Assembly: GCF_902705855.1 (NCBI RefSeq)
Contig: NZ_CACSIJ010000012.1
Coordinates: 476,829-539,203 of the forward strand
Source of the DNA: Zhongshania aliphaticivorans
GTDB taxonomy: Bacteria; Pseudomonadota; Gammaproteobacteria; Pseudomonadales; Spongiibacteraceae
Direction: 5' to 3'
Length of the DNA stretch: 62,375 bases
The position numbers were made by a program, and so were the translations under genes. A model generated the notes under the pieces. The model did not search any database. It had not been told where the DNA came from and saw only the letters and a program-made list of their open reading frames with translations. Position 1 is the first letter of the stretch; each line of letters starts with the position of its first letter. Positions 1 to 10,487 of this stretch are shown one piece after another.

Positions 1-300
1 GGGGTTTAAGGAGGTTGTTAACATAACCACCACAACGCCGGCCTGTTGGTCACTGGAAAGGTGTTTGTAGCTTTCTAGAAACTCCCAACCATTCATAACC
101 GGCATATTCAAATCAAGAAAAATTAACTCTGGCTTTGGAAACTCCCCATCCACCTTAGTCGAAAGGTAATCCATGGCGTCCCTGCCATTCATAAACTCCG
201 ATATCGTTTCCGCGAAGCCATATTTTTCTATGATTAAACGGTGGATGTAATTCGTTGCCTTGCAGTCGTCAATCAACACCACATTCTTTAACTTATCCAT
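1..300 (-). CDS. Response regulator, single receiver domain (partial)
   Basis: Reads from a start at position 300 leftward off the window edge (100 codons visible). The N-terminus MDKLKNVVLIDDCKATNYIH carries the acidic pair of a receiver domain, and FLDLNMPVMNGWEF contains the phospho-acceptor Asp (third residue of that motif). The form resembles the small Rcp1-type receivers that pair with phytochrome-like kinases. Its ATG overlaps the stop of the upstream kinase gene by 8 bases (ATGGATAA), so the two are probably translationally coupled and form a cognate pair. No output domain is visible in the part seen; the C-terminus lies outside the window. Confidence 0.85.
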   Translation of the reverse strand, partial: MDKLKNVVLIDDCKATNYIHRLIIEKYGFAETISEFMNGRDAMDYLSTKVDGEFPKPELIFLDLNMPVMNGWEFLESYKHLSSDQQAGVVVVMLTTSLNP

Positions 301-2287
301 TATCGATATCCCTCAAACTAAAATAGAACGCGGAACCCTCTCCGAGACTCGACTCCAACCAAATTTTACCACTGTGCATCTGAACAATTTTTTTACAGTG
401 CGCCAAACCTATGCCTGCGCCGTCAAAGTCATCTCGATTATGCAGGCGCTGAAAAATATTAAAAATCTTATCAAAATGTTCTGGGCTAATACCTATACCA
501 TTATCCTGCACGCAGAACACCCACTCACCACTCCCACGCTTAGCACTTATGTGTATACAAGGTCTAACATCTTGCCTTGAGAACTTCATGCCATTACTAA
601 TCATATTCTGAAATAGCATTCTAAGCTCGGTGCGCTTGCCATCAATACGCGGCAAATCGGAATAGTGTATTTCAGCCTGCGCATCTTCAATCCTTGCGCC
701 CAAGTCTTCACACACTTCATTTAATAGCTGCTGGCAATCAATTTTTTCTCGCTTAGAATCAGCCCCCAAGCGACTGTAGTCTAGTAAGGCCGTCACCAAA
801 TCACGCATACGCTGAACCGAATCAAGTATAAAGCCATGAAACACTTTCACCTGCTCATCCTGCTGTTCAGCATTATGCTCTACTAACAAATCAACAAAGC
901 TAGCTACTGTACGCAGTGGTTCCTGCAAATCATGGGAGGCAATATATGCGAACTGCTCCATTTCTCGATTCAAGGAAACTAGCTTCTTATTATTTTCTTC
1001 AAGCTCTGCTTGCGCGCTTTTTCGCTCCTGCACTTCGACATGCAGTATTTTTTGACGACGCGAAAGCTCAGTTATAAATTGCTCAAATACGCGAGCGAGA
1101 TCTCCAACCTCGCCACTGGAAGAAAGCGGTAATTCTGTGCTTTGCGTATTGAGGCCTTGATCCGTCAAGGCATCTCTCATCCGCACAATTGGCTTAGCTA
1201 TTCGTCTAGCAACAATAATAGACAGCAACACCGCTATTACTGTTATCAGGATTAGTAAAAAATAGATCTGCTTTAATAAATGCGACTTTACTTGCAGCGC
1301 TGAAGATAAATCATAGCTTGTGGCAACAATTAAGCGATTACCAGGGGCGCCGGAACCATAAACAATGGTCCGCAAAGAATATACTTGCTGTTCATTCCCC
1401 TTATCGGCGATACCAGTTTCAAAGCTATTGCCCATATCTGCCAACAAATATTTTGCGGCTGGATAATCACCAAATATGCTTGAACTTTGACCATACTCAA
1501 ACTGAAACCGCTTATTTTCTTCGGGATGTAAGATGTATTCTCCGGCGCTATTACTCAGTAACACATTGGTATCATCACCAGCTAATGCGTGTAATTCATC
1601 AAAGCCATTTTGCAAATTTTCATTAAATATTAAAATTCCAAACAATTTTCCATCATCTGCATATAGCGGCGTAGATGCACGAATTACAGGCTTCTCTGGT
1701 TTCGATACCACCCCAAACTCGCGATTTAATTCGATTTCTGACAGATACACTTCACCGAGCTGTAATTTTATCGTTTCTTGAAAATAGCTCATTGAATATT
1801 TATTTTGTAAATCGTTTGCTGGAACAATATGGATACTATTCTCATCGCCACGCCGATCAACACGCAACCACTCCGATCCATCTGCGAGGATCAGGCGAAT
1901 CTGGTCGTAGCGCTCTTTAAAATTAAGAATTTCAGTACAAATCCTTGCCAGCTGTGACTTCCACGCTTCAATACTCAACTCACCACTCACACCAATATCC
2001 TTAGAGCCGTCATTATTTGCTATGGCTTTAATCGGTGCTGTGCGCGAGACTATTAAGACATCGTTAACAAGCTCATTAATATTCGACGTGAATTTTATGT
2101 CTTGCAATTGAGATATTTGATTCAGCTTATGCTGTGCTGCCAACAATAGCTGTGCATCTAACTGACGCATAATAATTGAGACAACGACAATATTGCTGCC
2201 AACAATGAGCAGCAACAAGGGAAAGAGTATTTGTCGTGCGATGCTGCCTTTTTTGCCTATGGCTAACATCCGAGACTCGCCCTGCAT
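293..2287 (-). CDS. Membrane sensor histidine kinase (periplasmic sensor-HAMP-HisKA-HATPase)
   Basis: 664 residues. A first membrane helix at about 18-40 and a second at about 345-365 enclose a roughly 300-residue periplasmic region of the double-CACHE kind (inferred from topology and length). HAMP follows (RRIAKPIVRMRDAL), then a coiled coil, a DHp with H-box ASHDLQEPLRT of the phytochrome-kinase type, and an ATPase with DNGIGI and a late GAGIGLAHCKKI motif. It should autophosphorylate and pass phosphate to the receiver encoded immediately downstream. The ligand cannot be read from sequence. An alternative start six codons in (MLAIGKKG, 2269) also has a purine-rich ribosome site, so the exact start is uncertain. 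Confidence 0.88.
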   Translation of the reverse strand: MQGESRMLAIGKKGSIARQILFPLLLLIVGSNIVVVSIIMRQLDAQLLLAAQHKLNQISQLQDIKFTSNINELVNDVLIVSRTAPIKAIANNDGSKDIGVSGELSIEAWKSQLARICTEILNFKERYDQIRLILADGSEWLRVDRRGDENSIHIVPANDLQNKYSMSYFQETIKLQLGEVYLSEIELNREFGVVSKPEKPVIRASTPLYADDGKLFGILIFNENLQNGFDELHALAGDDTNVLLSNSAGEYILHPEENKRFQFEYGQSSSIFGDYPAAKYLLADMGNSFETGIADKGNEQQVYSLRTIVYGSGAPGNRLIVATSYDLSSALQVKSHLLKQIYFLLILITVIAVLLSIIVARRIAKPIVRMRDALTDQGLNTQSTELPLSSSGEVGDLARVFEQFITELSRRQKILHVEVQERKSAQAELEENNKKLVSLNREMEQFAYIASHDLQEPLRTVASFVDLLVEHNAEQQDEQVKVFHGFILDSVQRMRDLVTALLDYSRLGADSKREKIDCQQLLNEVCEDLGARIEDAQAEIHYSDLPRIDGKRTELRMLFQNMISNGMKFSRQDVRPCIHISAKRGSGEWVFCVQDNGIGISPEHFDKIFNIFQRLHNRDDFDGAGIGLAHCKKIVQMHSGKIWLESSLGEGSAFYFSLRDIDNG

Positions 2288-2486
2288 TACAACGCCCTTG
2301 TCTGTTAGTAAATTACGGAGACACCGCTAAAAGATACCACTATAAAATGCAGGACTGGCATTTACTATTGCTATAATCGAATGCTATATACGTATTAACG
2401 CGCATAGCATCGAAAATAAAGAAGGGAACTTACCCGAGAAAATATTAAAGGCTGGACGAATATACTTTAAAAAGTTTCACGCAGAA

Positions 2487-3182
2487 CTAGCTAGCAGCTA
2501 ATTCCGAAAAGTGATCAACTAATAAGTCAGGGTTCTCATCCGCTACCGGTGCACCATGATTATAACCATAGCTCACGCAGGCAATCGGCATACCAGCGGC
2601 TCTTGCAGCTCTTACGTCATTGACTGAATCGCCCACCATAACGGTGTTGGCAACATCCACGCCCAGTTGTTCGCAGGCTAGCAACAACGGTGCAGGATCT
2701 GGTTTGCGTACGCTGAGGGTGTCGCCACCCACCAACACTGACATAAACACGTTCATGCCAAAATGCGCCAAAATCGGCTGACTAAAGCGCGCCGGCTTAT
2801 TTGTGACGCAGGCCATGAGAACACCCTGCTCGTGCCAGCTCGACAGCGCCCGATTAACGCCAGCGTACATTATGGTTTGCTCGCAGCTGTGCTCGCCATA
2901 GTGTTCAAAAAACACCGCGAGCAATTGATCTATCAGGGCCGAGCTGACGGCTTTTTCTGGAATTTCCAAGGTAAATGCCAAAGCGCGCTGCACTAATTTA
3001 CGGGCGCCATTGCCAACCCAAGATCGTGTTCGTGCAAGTCCTGCGGGGGTGTAATTTAGCTGTTCTAAACTTGCGTCTAGGGCTGCCGCCAAATCCGGCA
3101 CGCTGTCGATAAGCGTGCCGTCTAAGTCGAATAAAATCGCTTTAAGTTCACGACCATCTAGCAGGTCTTGCAGCTTCTTCAT
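2487..3182 (-). CDS. gph: Phosphoglycolate phosphatase (HAD family)
   Basis: 231 residues. Dephosphorylates 2-phosphoglycolate, a by-product of DNA 3'-end repair. HAD motif I is [14 protein letters not shown] (both catalytic Asp present), motif II lies in CVTNKP, motif III in RKPDPAP, and motif IV is [11 protein letters not shown]. The WVGNGA and VSYGYNHG stretches are typical of proteobacterial Gph. It overlaps the end of rpe by 4 bases (ATGA) and is the last gene of a minus-strand run amgK-murU-rpe-gph. The related recycling phosphatase MupP was considered because of the AmgK/MurU neighbours but the Gph-specific motifs and rpe pairing favour Gph. Confidence 0.9.
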   Translation of the reverse strand: MKKLQDLLDGRELKAILFDLDGTLIDSVPDLAAALDASLEQLNYTPAGLARTRSWVGNGARKLVQRALAFTLEIPEKAVSSALIDQLLAVFFEHYGEHSCEQTIMYAGVNRALSSWHEQGVLMACVTNKPARFSQPILAHFGMNVFMSVLVGGDTLSVRKPDPAPLLLACEQLGVDVANTVMVGDSVNDVRAARAAGMPIACVSYGYNHGAPVADENPDLLVDHFSELAAS

Positions 3183-3847
3183 ACACCAGCCAATTCACTT
3201 CGCATTTTTTCAATAACATTGGTGTAGTCGCCGCCGTTAAAGATTGCAGAACCCGCCACAAACGTGTCGGCACCCGCTGCGGCTATTTCTGCAATATTCT
3301 TGGCCGAAATTCCGCCATCAACTTCTAGGCGAATATCGCGGCCAGATGCGTCGATAAGCGCCCGCACTTCTTTAATTTTATCAATGGTAGATGGAATGAA
3401 ACTCTGACCACCAAAGCCGGGGTTCACCGACATTAATAAAATCATGTCGAGTTTATCCATCACGTATTTCAGCACATCTGGACCGACCGCTGGGTTCAGT
3501 ACCAAGCCCGCTTTACAGCCCGCATCACGGATCATCTGTAGCGAGCGATCAACATGGGTGGACGCATCAGGGTGAAAAGTGATGATGCTGGCGCCGGCCT
3601 CAGCAAAGTCGCCAATCATACGGTCAACCGGCGACACCATTAAATGCACGTCAATGGGTGCTTTAATACCGTGTTTACGCAGGGCTTTGCACACCATTGG
3701 CCCAATCGTCAGGTTCGGCACATAGTGATTATCCATTACATCAAAATGCACGATATCCGCACCGGCCTCTAGCACGGCGTCTACTTCCGCGCCCAAACAG
3801 GCAAAATTTGCCGACAATATTGAAGGGGCTATCCAGTAATCTGCCAT
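3179..3847 (-). CDS. rpe: Ribulose-phosphate 3-epimerase
   Basis: 222 residues from ATG 3847. Interconverts ribulose 5-phosphate and xylulose 5-phosphate in the pentose phosphate pathway; cytoplasmic TIM barrel. [14 protein letters not shown] at the N-terminus, the metal and catalytic residues in [17 protein letters not shown] and DVHLMV, the [10 protein letters not shown] loop, and EVDGGI are all present. I chose MADYWIAPS rather than the ATG 24 bases upstream because GGAA stands 7 bases before it and family members begin there. Its end overlaps gph. Confidence 0.94.
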   Translation of the reverse strand: MADYWIAPSILSANFACLGAEVDAVLEAGADIVHFDVMDNHYVPNLTIGPMVCKALRKHGIKAPIDVHLMVSPVDRMIGDFAEAGASIITFHPDASTHVDRSLQMIRDAGCKAGLVLNPAVGPDVLKYVMDKLDMILLMSVNPGFGGQSFIPSTIDKIKEVRALIDASGRDIRLEVDGGISAKNIAEIAAAGADTFVAGSAIFNGGDYTNVIEKMRSELAGV

Positions 3848-3949
3848 GGTGATTTCCGTTTGATTAGTCATTTAAAGTGTTATCCCACGCCACGTAGCGC
3901 AAGACCATTTAATACAGAGGGCACATTTTACGGTAATCCGCAGCGAGAT

Positions 3950-4651
3950 TCAGCTGCCCGCGCGCACGCCTAAAAACTCATCCAATGCCGCTAGTCGCTC
4001 AGGTGTACCGATATCCCACCAATGGCCGTCATAACGTTGCCCGCTTAACGCCGACTTCGCCATGGCGGTCAACATGACGGGCTTCAATGCGCGCTGACCG
4101 GCACTAAAGCCGCTAAATACCGAGGGGCGCCACACGCTAATTCCCGAGTAGGTATACATACTCTTGCCCGCCGCATCGGGATCGTCCACCACCAAACCTT
4201 GAGAGCTAAGCCCAAAATCGCCGGCGGGATTATGCGGAGGATTTTGCACCAAAACCAAATGCCCCGCCTCAGGCTGGCAGTTCAATAAACTCGCAAAATC
4301 AAAATCCGTCCAAATATCGCCGTTAACCACCAGAATGGCTTCGTCGTTATTATTGCCTTCTAAAAGCAAGGGCAGCGCTTGAACAATACCGCCGCAGGTT
4401 TCCAGTGGCTCACTTTCTCGGGACACCGCAATATGCACTCCGTAGCGACGGCCATCTCCTAAATAATTCTCTAACTGCTCTGCCAACCATGAGCAGTTCA
4501 CCACAATATCGGTGATACCCGCTGCGGCCAGCTTTTCAATATGGTAGTCAATTAATGCCTTACCGCCAGCACGTAGCAAAGGTTTGGGGGTGTGATCGGT
4601 GAGCGGCCGCATCCGCGTGCCTAAGCCAGCCGCAAGAATCATCGCTTTCAC
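3950..4651 (-). CDS. murU: N-acetylmuramate 1-phosphate uridylyltransferase
   Basis: 233 residues. Nucleotidyltransferase fold with MKAMILAAGLGTRMRPLTDHTPKPLL (shown in part here only as motif LAAGLGTRMRP plus PKPLL), a VNGDI metal-binding Asp and a late WWDIGTPERLA. In pseudomonads MurU makes UDP-MurNAc from MurNAc-1-P, bypassing the fosfomycin-sensitive MurA route. It overlaps amgK by 4 bases, which with the location beside lptD is the conserved arrangement in gammaproteobacteria. A sugar-1-phosphate nucleotidylyltransferase of other specificity is possible from sequence alone; the AmgK pairing decides the name. Confidence 0.88.
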   Translation of the reverse strand: MKAMILAAGLGTRMRPLTDHTPKPLLRAGGKALIDYHIEKLAAAGITDIVVNCSWLAEQLENYLGDGRRYGVHIAVSRESEPLETCGGIVQALPLLLEGNNNDEAILVVNGDIWTDFDFASLLNCQPEAGHLVLVQNPPHNPAGDFGLSSQGLVVDDPDAAGKSMYTYSGISVWRPSVFSGFSAGQRALKPVMLTAMAKSALSGQRYDGHWWDIGTPERLAALDEFLGVRAGS

Positions 4652-5682
4652 AGCTCGATGTCCTTATACCAAGGCTGTTTAACAATAATTGGCATCAGCT
4701 TATCGTCAAACCAAGCGCAAAACTCCTCGAATTCAGGATACTGACTAGCGACACTAAGGGTGTAGGCGATAACCAAAGGTAAGTCACCCAAATAGCCCGA
4801 TTTACCGTCACGAAGATGTAGCCTCGCGAAAATACCCAGCACTTTGATATGACGCTGCAGGCCCATCCAGTCAACATCTTGCAAAAAGTCGGCTTCGCTA
4901 ATATCACCCAGCAGGCCAGCCCGCATCGCCATTTGCCGATAGATGCCAATCCAATCATCAACCTGTTCTGGTGACCAATTGATATAACAGTCCCGCACTA
5001 GCGATACCAAGTCGTAGGTGATCGGGCCCTGCACGGCATCCTGAAAATCGATCATGCCGAGACGTTCATCGGCCAAAACCATTAAGTTACGACTGTGGAA
5101 ATCGCGATGAACGACGCCCTGCGCCTGCTGTAAGGCACGCTGACTCAGCAATTCAAACATGCCATTCAGCATGCTTTTCTCGTCGGCATTTAATGTGTAG
5201 CCCAGCAGGCCTTCTACAAACCACTGCGGAAACAGTGCCATTTCGGTATGGAGTCGCGCGTTATCGTAATGGGGAAGCGTGTGCGCTGCGGCAGGAATCG
5301 CCTGCATGGCAAGCAAGGTACGAAAAGCTTGGCGATAGTAATGATCTGCCGCTGCGCTATTCACCAACAGCGGACACAGCAACTGATCGCCAAAATCCTC
5401 CTGCAACAAAAAACCACGCGGCTCGTCCCATGCCAATAATTTAGGTACCCGCGCACCGTGGCGATGTAATAAGTCCTGAACCGTTGAGAAGGCCAGATTA
5501 TCTTCTTTTTCTGGCGGTGCATGCACGGCAATCACACTGCCGCCAGCACGCAAGGGCAGCCGGTAATAGCGCCTAAAACTCGCGTCACCCGACACCACCT
5601 CTAGCGCATTGGCCGCATCTGTCGTAGACAAAGACAACTGCTGAAGGCACCAGCTATGCAGCTCGCTTAAAATTTGATCCAT
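4648..5682 (-). CDS. amgK: N-acetylmuramate/N-acetylglucosamine anomeric kinase
   Basis: 344 residues from ATG 5682 (GGAA 8 bases upstream); a longer reading to 5745 lacks support. Aminoglycoside-phosphotransferase fold: catalytic VVHRDFHSRNLMVL and metal-binding MIDFQDAVQGP are clear. AmgK phosphorylates recycled MurNAc at the anomeric carbon to feed MurU, whose gene overlaps downstream. Divergently transcribed from lptD, with roughly 146 bases between the starts that must hold both promoters. Confidence 0.88.
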   Translation of the reverse strand: MDQILSELHSWCLQQLSLSTTDAANALEVVSGDASFRRYYRLPLRAGGSVIAVHAPPEKEDNLAFSTVQDLLHRHGARVPKLLAWDEPRGFLLQEDFGDQLLCPLLVNSAAADHYYRQAFRTLLAMQAIPAAAHTLPHYDNARLHTEMALFPQWFVEGLLGYTLNADEKSMLNGMFELLSQRALQQAQGVVHRDFHSRNLMVLADERLGMIDFQDAVQGPITYDLVSLVRDCYINWSPEQVDDWIGIYRQMAMRAGLLGDISEADFLQDVDWMGLQRHIKVLGIFARLHLRDGKSGYLGDLPLVIAYTLSVASQYPEFEEFCAWFDDKLMPIIVKQPWYKDIEL

Positions 5683-5828
5683 ATTTTGTTCCGTTAACGA
5701 CCTTGATGAGACCTCTGCAGACCAGATTTTTAGCCTTTTATGCACTCAGGCGGGCATCCTAGCAGAGAATGCTTTATTATCCACCTTCGCCAATCCGGGC
5801 TCCATCGTCAGAATAAAATCACTAACCG

Positions 5829-8234
5829 ATGCCAGTGTTTCGCCTATCTCTTTTATCACTGCTTGCCGCCCTATCGGGTTCGGTACTTGCACAGGTAAAT
5901 ACCACCGCAGATTGCGGCAGCACCGACACATCCGCGCTTAATACTGACACCTCGGATTTACCTGCGTATTACCAACATTGGCATTGGGTGCCTAACTCGC
6001 ATTTGAGCGAAGCCTCAAAGTGCGGCCTAACACCAGGCTGCCAAGGCCGATTTATTGAACCGGCAAGAGATTGGGACGGCGCCGACAAAACCCCGCTCCG
6101 AGCGCCGTTAAACGTATCTGCCGATACGATTGAGTCCATTGGCGCCAAAGCAACCATGACGGGCGACGTTCAGCTCCGCAAAGGTGACCTCAGCCTAGAT
6201 GCTGGCTACGCCCAATACAACCGCAGCAATAGCACCGTCATGCTGCGTGACAATGTGGTTTTACGCCAGCCGGGTATTTTATTGCGGGGCCAATACGCGC
6301 AGATCGACACCAATAAAGGCTTTGGCGAGCTGGAGCAAGCCGAAATCCTCAGTTTTGACACCGGCGCCCGCGGCACCGCTGGACGCATATCTCGACCAGA
6401 CTACACCCGCTTTGAACTAGAAAATGCCAGCTACACCCAATGTACACCAGACAATGAAACGTGGTCACTGCACGCCGATAGCATTGAACTCGACTACGAA
6501 AGTGGCCGCGGCGTAGCGCGGGGAACCAGCATTAGAGTCTATGACTTTCCGGTTTTTTATAGCCCGTATTTAAATTTTCCGGTTGATGACCGTCGCGCCA
6601 CGGGATTTTTATTCCCGTCAATTGGCTTTGCCGACAGCAGCCTAGATATCTCGACCCCATTTTATCTAAACCTCGCGCCAAACTACGACGCCATTATTAC
6701 CCCCCGCTTTATAGAGCAGCGCGGCGAGGCACTAGAAACCAAACTGCGCTATTTAAACAAATACAGTGAGTGGGCGGTCAACACCAGCTACCTGGCCAAC
6801 GACAAGAAAGACGATACAGATCGCTGGCTGTTAGGGGTGAGCGAAGAAGGCTATATAAATGAGCACTGGGGCACTGAAATTGACTTCACCAAAGTCAGTG
6901 ACGATGACTATTTCAGCGACCTAGGTCTGGCAAACTTGGCGGTAAAACGCAGCACCCACCTTAATCAACAAGCCGCCGTCAATTACAGCTCAGACGACTG
7001 GACCGGCCGCATAGAAGTACAGCGCTATCAAACCATCGCCGCCGTTGAAGACCCCTACCAAAAGCTGCCGCAGCTGCGCCTAAACTATCAATCGCCCGCT
7101 AAAAACTTCCAGCTAGAACCCAGCATGGAGTTTGAGTACACCCAGTTTGATCACCGCGACAAACTCCGCGATGGCGGCAGCAAAATTACTGGCCGGCGCC
7201 TGTTCGGCACCGCCGGTGCGAGCCTGCCCATGCGTTGGCGCTGGGGCTTTATCGAACCCGCTTTTAAAAGCCGCCACGTAAGCTACGAGCTAGAAGATGC
7301 CAATTTAGCTGGCGTAGATGGTAGCCCCAATGCCAATAGCGGTCAGGTCAGCATTGATAGCGGACTTTATTTTGAACGCGAGCTTGGGGTTGCCGATCAA
7401 AATTGGACGCAAACGCTGGAGCCACGGCTTTTCTATCGTTACTCCGAATATGAAAATCAAAGCGACCATCCAGATTTTGATAGCTCTGCACTCACCTTTA
7501 CCTATCAGCAACTCTTCCGCGACACCCGCTTTACCGGCCACGACCGGCTAGACGACGCCAACCAAGTCGCCGTGGGCATCAGCAGTCGCTTTATTAATAA
7601 CGACGCCGGTCGCGAGGTATTAACCACCAGCATTGGCCAATTGCACTACTTCGACGAAGGCCGAGTGCAGCTCCCCGGCGACCCTGAGCGAAAAAGCAGT
7701 AACTCAGATCTGGCCGGCCAAATTCGCATTTTACCCGACGACAACAGCTGGATAAGTGCCGATATTCTGTATGATGCCCGCCAAGGGGTGCTTAATCAGA
7801 CCAATCTGAGCTACCATCAGCGCAGCGATAACGGCACACTGCTAAATGCTGGATACACCTTCCGTCGCGAAGGCAATAATCTCGGCGGTTTAGAAAATGA
7901 TGTTAAGCAAGGCGATATTTCACTGAGCCTACCCATCAACGACCAGTGGAAATTATTCGCTAAGACCCAATATGATTTTGAAGATGACCGTCCCGTTGAA
8001 AACCTCATCGGTGCGGAATATCAAAATTGCTGCTGGCTTACCCGCATTGTTTATCAACGGGCCTTGGAACCCGACGACGACAATGGGTCTAACATCAGTG
8101 GCATCAGCAATACCGGAACTCAAAATAATTCCGCAGTGTTGATAGAATTTCAGTTAAAAGGACTGGGGGGCCTCGGCACCGCGGTGACTAGTGTTTTAAA
8201 GGACAGTATTTTTGGCTACTTATCTGATGAATAA
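5829..8234 (+). CDS. lptD: LPS-assembly outer-membrane protein LptD
   Basis: 801 residues. Signal peptide about 1-21 ending SGSVLAQ. An OstA-like jellyroll (about 105-215, starting VSADTIESIGAKATMTGDV) is followed by a large LptD beta-barrel to the C-terminus. Cysteines that could form the interdomain disulfides are present: an N-terminal cysteine near residue 28, others in the plug/jellyroll region (SKCGLTPGC, YTQCTPD), and the adjacent pair NCCWL near residue 727 as in E. coli. With LptE it inserts lipopolysaccharide into the outer leaflet. The downstream neighbour surA encodes a chaperone required for its folding. Confidence 0.95.
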   Translation: MPVFRLSLLSLLAALSGSVLAQVNTTADCGSTDTSALNTDTSDLPAYYQHWHWVPNSHLSEASKCGLTPGCQGRFIEPARDWDGADKTPLRAPLNVSADTIESIGAKATMTGDVQLRKGDLSLDAGYAQYNRSNSTVMLRDNVVLRQPGILLRGQYAQIDTNKGFGELEQAEILSFDTGARGTAGRISRPDYTRFELENASYTQCTPDNETWSLHADSIELDYESGRGVARGTSIRVYDFPVFYSPYLNFPVDDRRATGFLFPSIGFADSSLDISTPFYLNLAPNYDAIITPRFIEQRGEALETKLRYLNKYSEWAVNTSYLANDKKDDTDRWLLGVSEEGYINEHWGTEIDFTKVSDDDYFSDLGLANLAVKRSTHLNQQAAVNYSSDDWTGRIEVQRYQTIAAVEDPYQKLPQLRLNYQSPAKNFQLEPSMEFEYTQFDHRDKLRDGGSKITGRRLFGTAGASLPMRWRWGFIEPAFKSRHVSYELEDANLAGVDGSPNANSGQVSIDSGLYFERELGVADQNWTQTLEPRLFYRYSEYENQSDHPDFDSSALTFTYQQLFRDTRFTGHDRLDDANQVAVGISSRFINNDAGREVLTTSIGQLHYFDEGRVQLPGDPERKSSNSDLAGQIRILPDDNSWISADILYDARQGVLNQTNLSYHQRSDNGTLLNAGYTFRREGNNLGGLENDVKQGDISLSLPINDQWKLFAKTQYDFEDDRPVENLIGAEYQNCCWLTRIVYQRALEPDDDNGSNISGISNTGTQNNSAVLIEFQLKGLGGLGTAVTSVLKDSIFGYLSDE

Positions 8235-9492
8235 TATGCGTTTATTTAAAGTTTTTTCCGCTGTGCTATTAATCGCACTCGCGCCGCTCACTCAAGCTGA
8301 AACTCAATGGCTGGACAAAGTGGTGGCCATCGTCGATGACGACATCATTCTCGCCAGCGAACTTGACGAGCGCATGGATACCATCAAAGCCAATATCGCC
8401 CGCACCGGCAAGCAAGCGCCGCCAGATGACGAATTGCGCAAAGAGATACTCGACCTGCTCGTTCTTGAAAACATTCAGATGCAAATGGCGAATCGCTACG
8501 GTGTACGCATTGACGATGAAGAACTCAATGGTGCGGTGTCCCGTATTGCTGCAAACAACAATATGACGCTGTCTGAATTCCAACAAACACTGGTCGCCAG
8601 CGGTGCATCTTACCTCGCGATACGCGAACAGATTGCTCGTGAAATGATTTTGCAGCGAGTGCAAATGGGTAACGTTAATCAGCGCATCCAAGTGACTGAG
8701 CAGGAAATTCAAAACTACCTGCAATCCTCAGAGGGTAAAGAAGTTACCTCGCCGGAATTCCATTTCGCCCACATCCTTATTCCTGTTCCATCAGAAGCAA
8801 ACGATGCCGAACGCGCACAGGCTGAAAACAAAGCTAAATCTCTGAGCGCCCAGTTACGTTCGGGGAAAGATATTGATAATGCCAATGACGACATTAGCAT
8901 CAGCGACCTCGGCTGGCGTAAAGGCACTGAATTGCCGGCGCTATTCCAAGGTGTCGCATCAAAAATGGGCGATGGCGACGTGTCTGAGCCACTGCAAAGT
9001 GCCAGCGGCTTTCATATCATCAAGCTACTGGAAAGCCGTGGCGTAAAACAACTGGTTAAACAAACCCGCGCCAGCCACATCCTGCTAAAACCGTCGGCCA
9101 TCCGCGACGAGGCACAGACCATCGCCCTAGCCAAGCAGCTGCGCCAGCGCGCGCTAAATGGTGAGGATTTTCGCGAACTGGCCAAAGAATATTCTGAAGA
9201 TATCGGCTCCGCACAGGAAGGTGGTGACCTCGGCTGGACTAGCCCAGGCCAGCTAGTGCCCGAATTCCAAAATGCGATGGACGAAACCACCCCCGGCGAA
9301 ATTCATATTCCTGTTGCGAGTCAATTTGGCTGGCACGTGATTAAAGTTATCGACCGTCGCACCAAAGACGTCACCGACGATATGCGTAAGCAAATTGCCC
9401 GCAACGCGCTCCACGAGCGCAAATACGCCGACGAACTTGATATTTGGCTACGCAAAATTCGCAGCGAAGCCTTCGTCGACATTAAAATTTAA
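8227..9492 (+). CDS. surA: Periplasmic chaperone / peptidyl-prolyl isomerase SurA
   Basis: About 418-421 residues; ATG 8227 overlaps the lptD stop and ATG 8236 directly follows it (TAATATG), so the start is ambiguous by three codons. Signal peptide ending TQAET, a SurA N-terminal chaperone domain ([18 protein letters not shown]), and two parvulin domains beginning near FHFAHILIP and ASHILLKP. SurA escorts outer-membrane barrel proteins, LptD above all, to the BAM complex. Tight coupling with lptD upstream and pdxA downstream indicates one operon. Confidence 0.95.
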   Translation: MNNMRLFKVFSAVLLIALAPLTQAETQWLDKVVAIVDDDIILASELDERMDTIKANIARTGKQAPPDDELRKEILDLLVLENIQMQMANRYGVRIDDEELNGAVSRIAANNNMTLSEFQQTLVASGASYLAIREQIAREMILQRVQMGNVNQRIQVTEQEIQNYLQSSEGKEVTSPEFHFAHILIPVPSEANDAERAQAENKAKSLSAQLRSGKDIDNANDDISISDLGWRKGTELPALFQGVASKMGDGDVSEPLQSASGFHIIKLLESRGVKQLVKQTRASHILLKPSAIRDEAQTIALAKQLRQRALNGEDFRELAKEYSEDIGSAQEGGDLGWTSPGQLVPEFQNAMDETTPGEIHIPVASQFGWHVIKVIDRRTKDVTDDMRKQIARNALHERKYADELDIWLRKIRSEAFVDIKI

Positions 9493-10487
9493 TGCCAATA
9501 CGTATTGCCATCACCCCCGGCGAACCTGCCGGGGTCGGACCAGAACTTCTGGTTAAGCTCGCCCAGCAAGACTTTGACGTAGAACTGATTGCCTTCGCAG
9601 ACCCCGCCTTGTTATTACAACGTGCCGCTGATATCGGTCTGCCGCTGCAGATAAGTGAAGTCGACTTTAGCGCGCCACCGCAAGCACATCGCAGTGGCCA
9701 TTTAAGAGTGGTAAGCATTCCTTGCCACAGCCCCGCTGAAGCCGGCACGCTCAACGCAAACAATGCCAATTACGTTTTAGAAACCCTGCGCCAAGCGACC
9801 GATGCCTGCAAAAGTGGTGACTGCCAAGGTTTAGTCACTGGACCAGTGCAGAAATCTATTATTAATGATGCCGGCATTCCATTCAGTGGTCATACCGAAT
9901 TTCTGGCCGAGCGCTGCGAAGTCGATAAAGTAGTGATGATGCTGGCAAGCGAGCAATTACGCGTTGCCCTAGTCACCACCCATTTACCTCTAAGCGCAGT
10001 GCCCGCAGCGATCACCACCGACAATCTACAGCGCGTCACCGAAATTTTACACGCCTCACTATTACAACAGTTTGGCTGCCAGCAACCGCGCATTATGGTG
10101 CTGGGTTTAAACCCCCACGCTGGCGAAGGCGGCCACATGGGCAGAGAAGAAATCGATACGATTATTCCCTGTCTTGAGCAGCTGCGCCAACGCGGCTGGC
10201 AGCTTGAAGGCCCATTGCCTGCAGACACCGCATTTACCCCGCGCCACCTTGAACAGTGCGACGCGGTGTTGGCGATGTATCACGACCAAGGCCTACCGGT
10301 ACTCAAATATCAGGGCTTTGGCAGGGCGGTCAACATCACTCTTGGCCTACCCATTGTTCGCACCTCCGTAGACCACGGCACCGCGCTAGACTTAGCCGGT
10401 AGTGGTCGCGCCGACAGCGGCAGCTTCTACGCCGCGCTCATCACAGCCATATCAATGGCCGAGCACAGCAGCAGGAATAATCTTTAA
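9492..10487 (+). CDS. pdxA: 4-hydroxythreonine-4-phosphate dehydrogenase
   Basis: 331 residues. Catalyses the NAD-dependent oxidation step of pyridoxal-phosphate synthesis. Visible motifs: [22 protein letters not shown], the metal-binding [15 protein letters not shown], and [12 protein letters not shown]. The start codon shares its A with the last base of the surA stop, and the stop similarly shares a base with the rsmA start, so translation is probably coupled through surA-pdxA-rsmA. Confidence 0.95.
   Translation: MPIRIAITPGEPAGVGPELLVKLAQQDFDVELIAFADPALLLQRAADIGLPLQISEVDFSAPPQAHRSGHLRVVSIPCHSPAEAGTLNANNANYVLETLRQATDACKSGDCQGLVTGPVQKSIINDAGIPFSGHTEFLAERCEVDKVVMMLASEQLRVALVTTHLPLSAVPAAITTDNLQRVTEILHASLLQQFGCQQPRIMVLGLNPHAGEGGHMGREEIDTIIPCLEQLRQRGWQLEGPLPADTAFTPRHLEQCDAVLAMYHDQGLPVLKYQGFGRAVNITLGLPIVRTSVDHGTALDLAGSGRADSGSFYAALITAISMAEHSSRNNL

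Noticed and set aside
2487-3182. HAD phosphatase as MupP of the AmgK/MurU recycling route
   Set aside because: WVGNGA, the KPDPAP and SYGYNHG motifs and pairing with rpe fit phosphoglycolate phosphatase better.
8269-8724. 151-residue minus-strand ORF inside surA
   Set aside because: Complete overlap with a well-supported gene; shadow reading.
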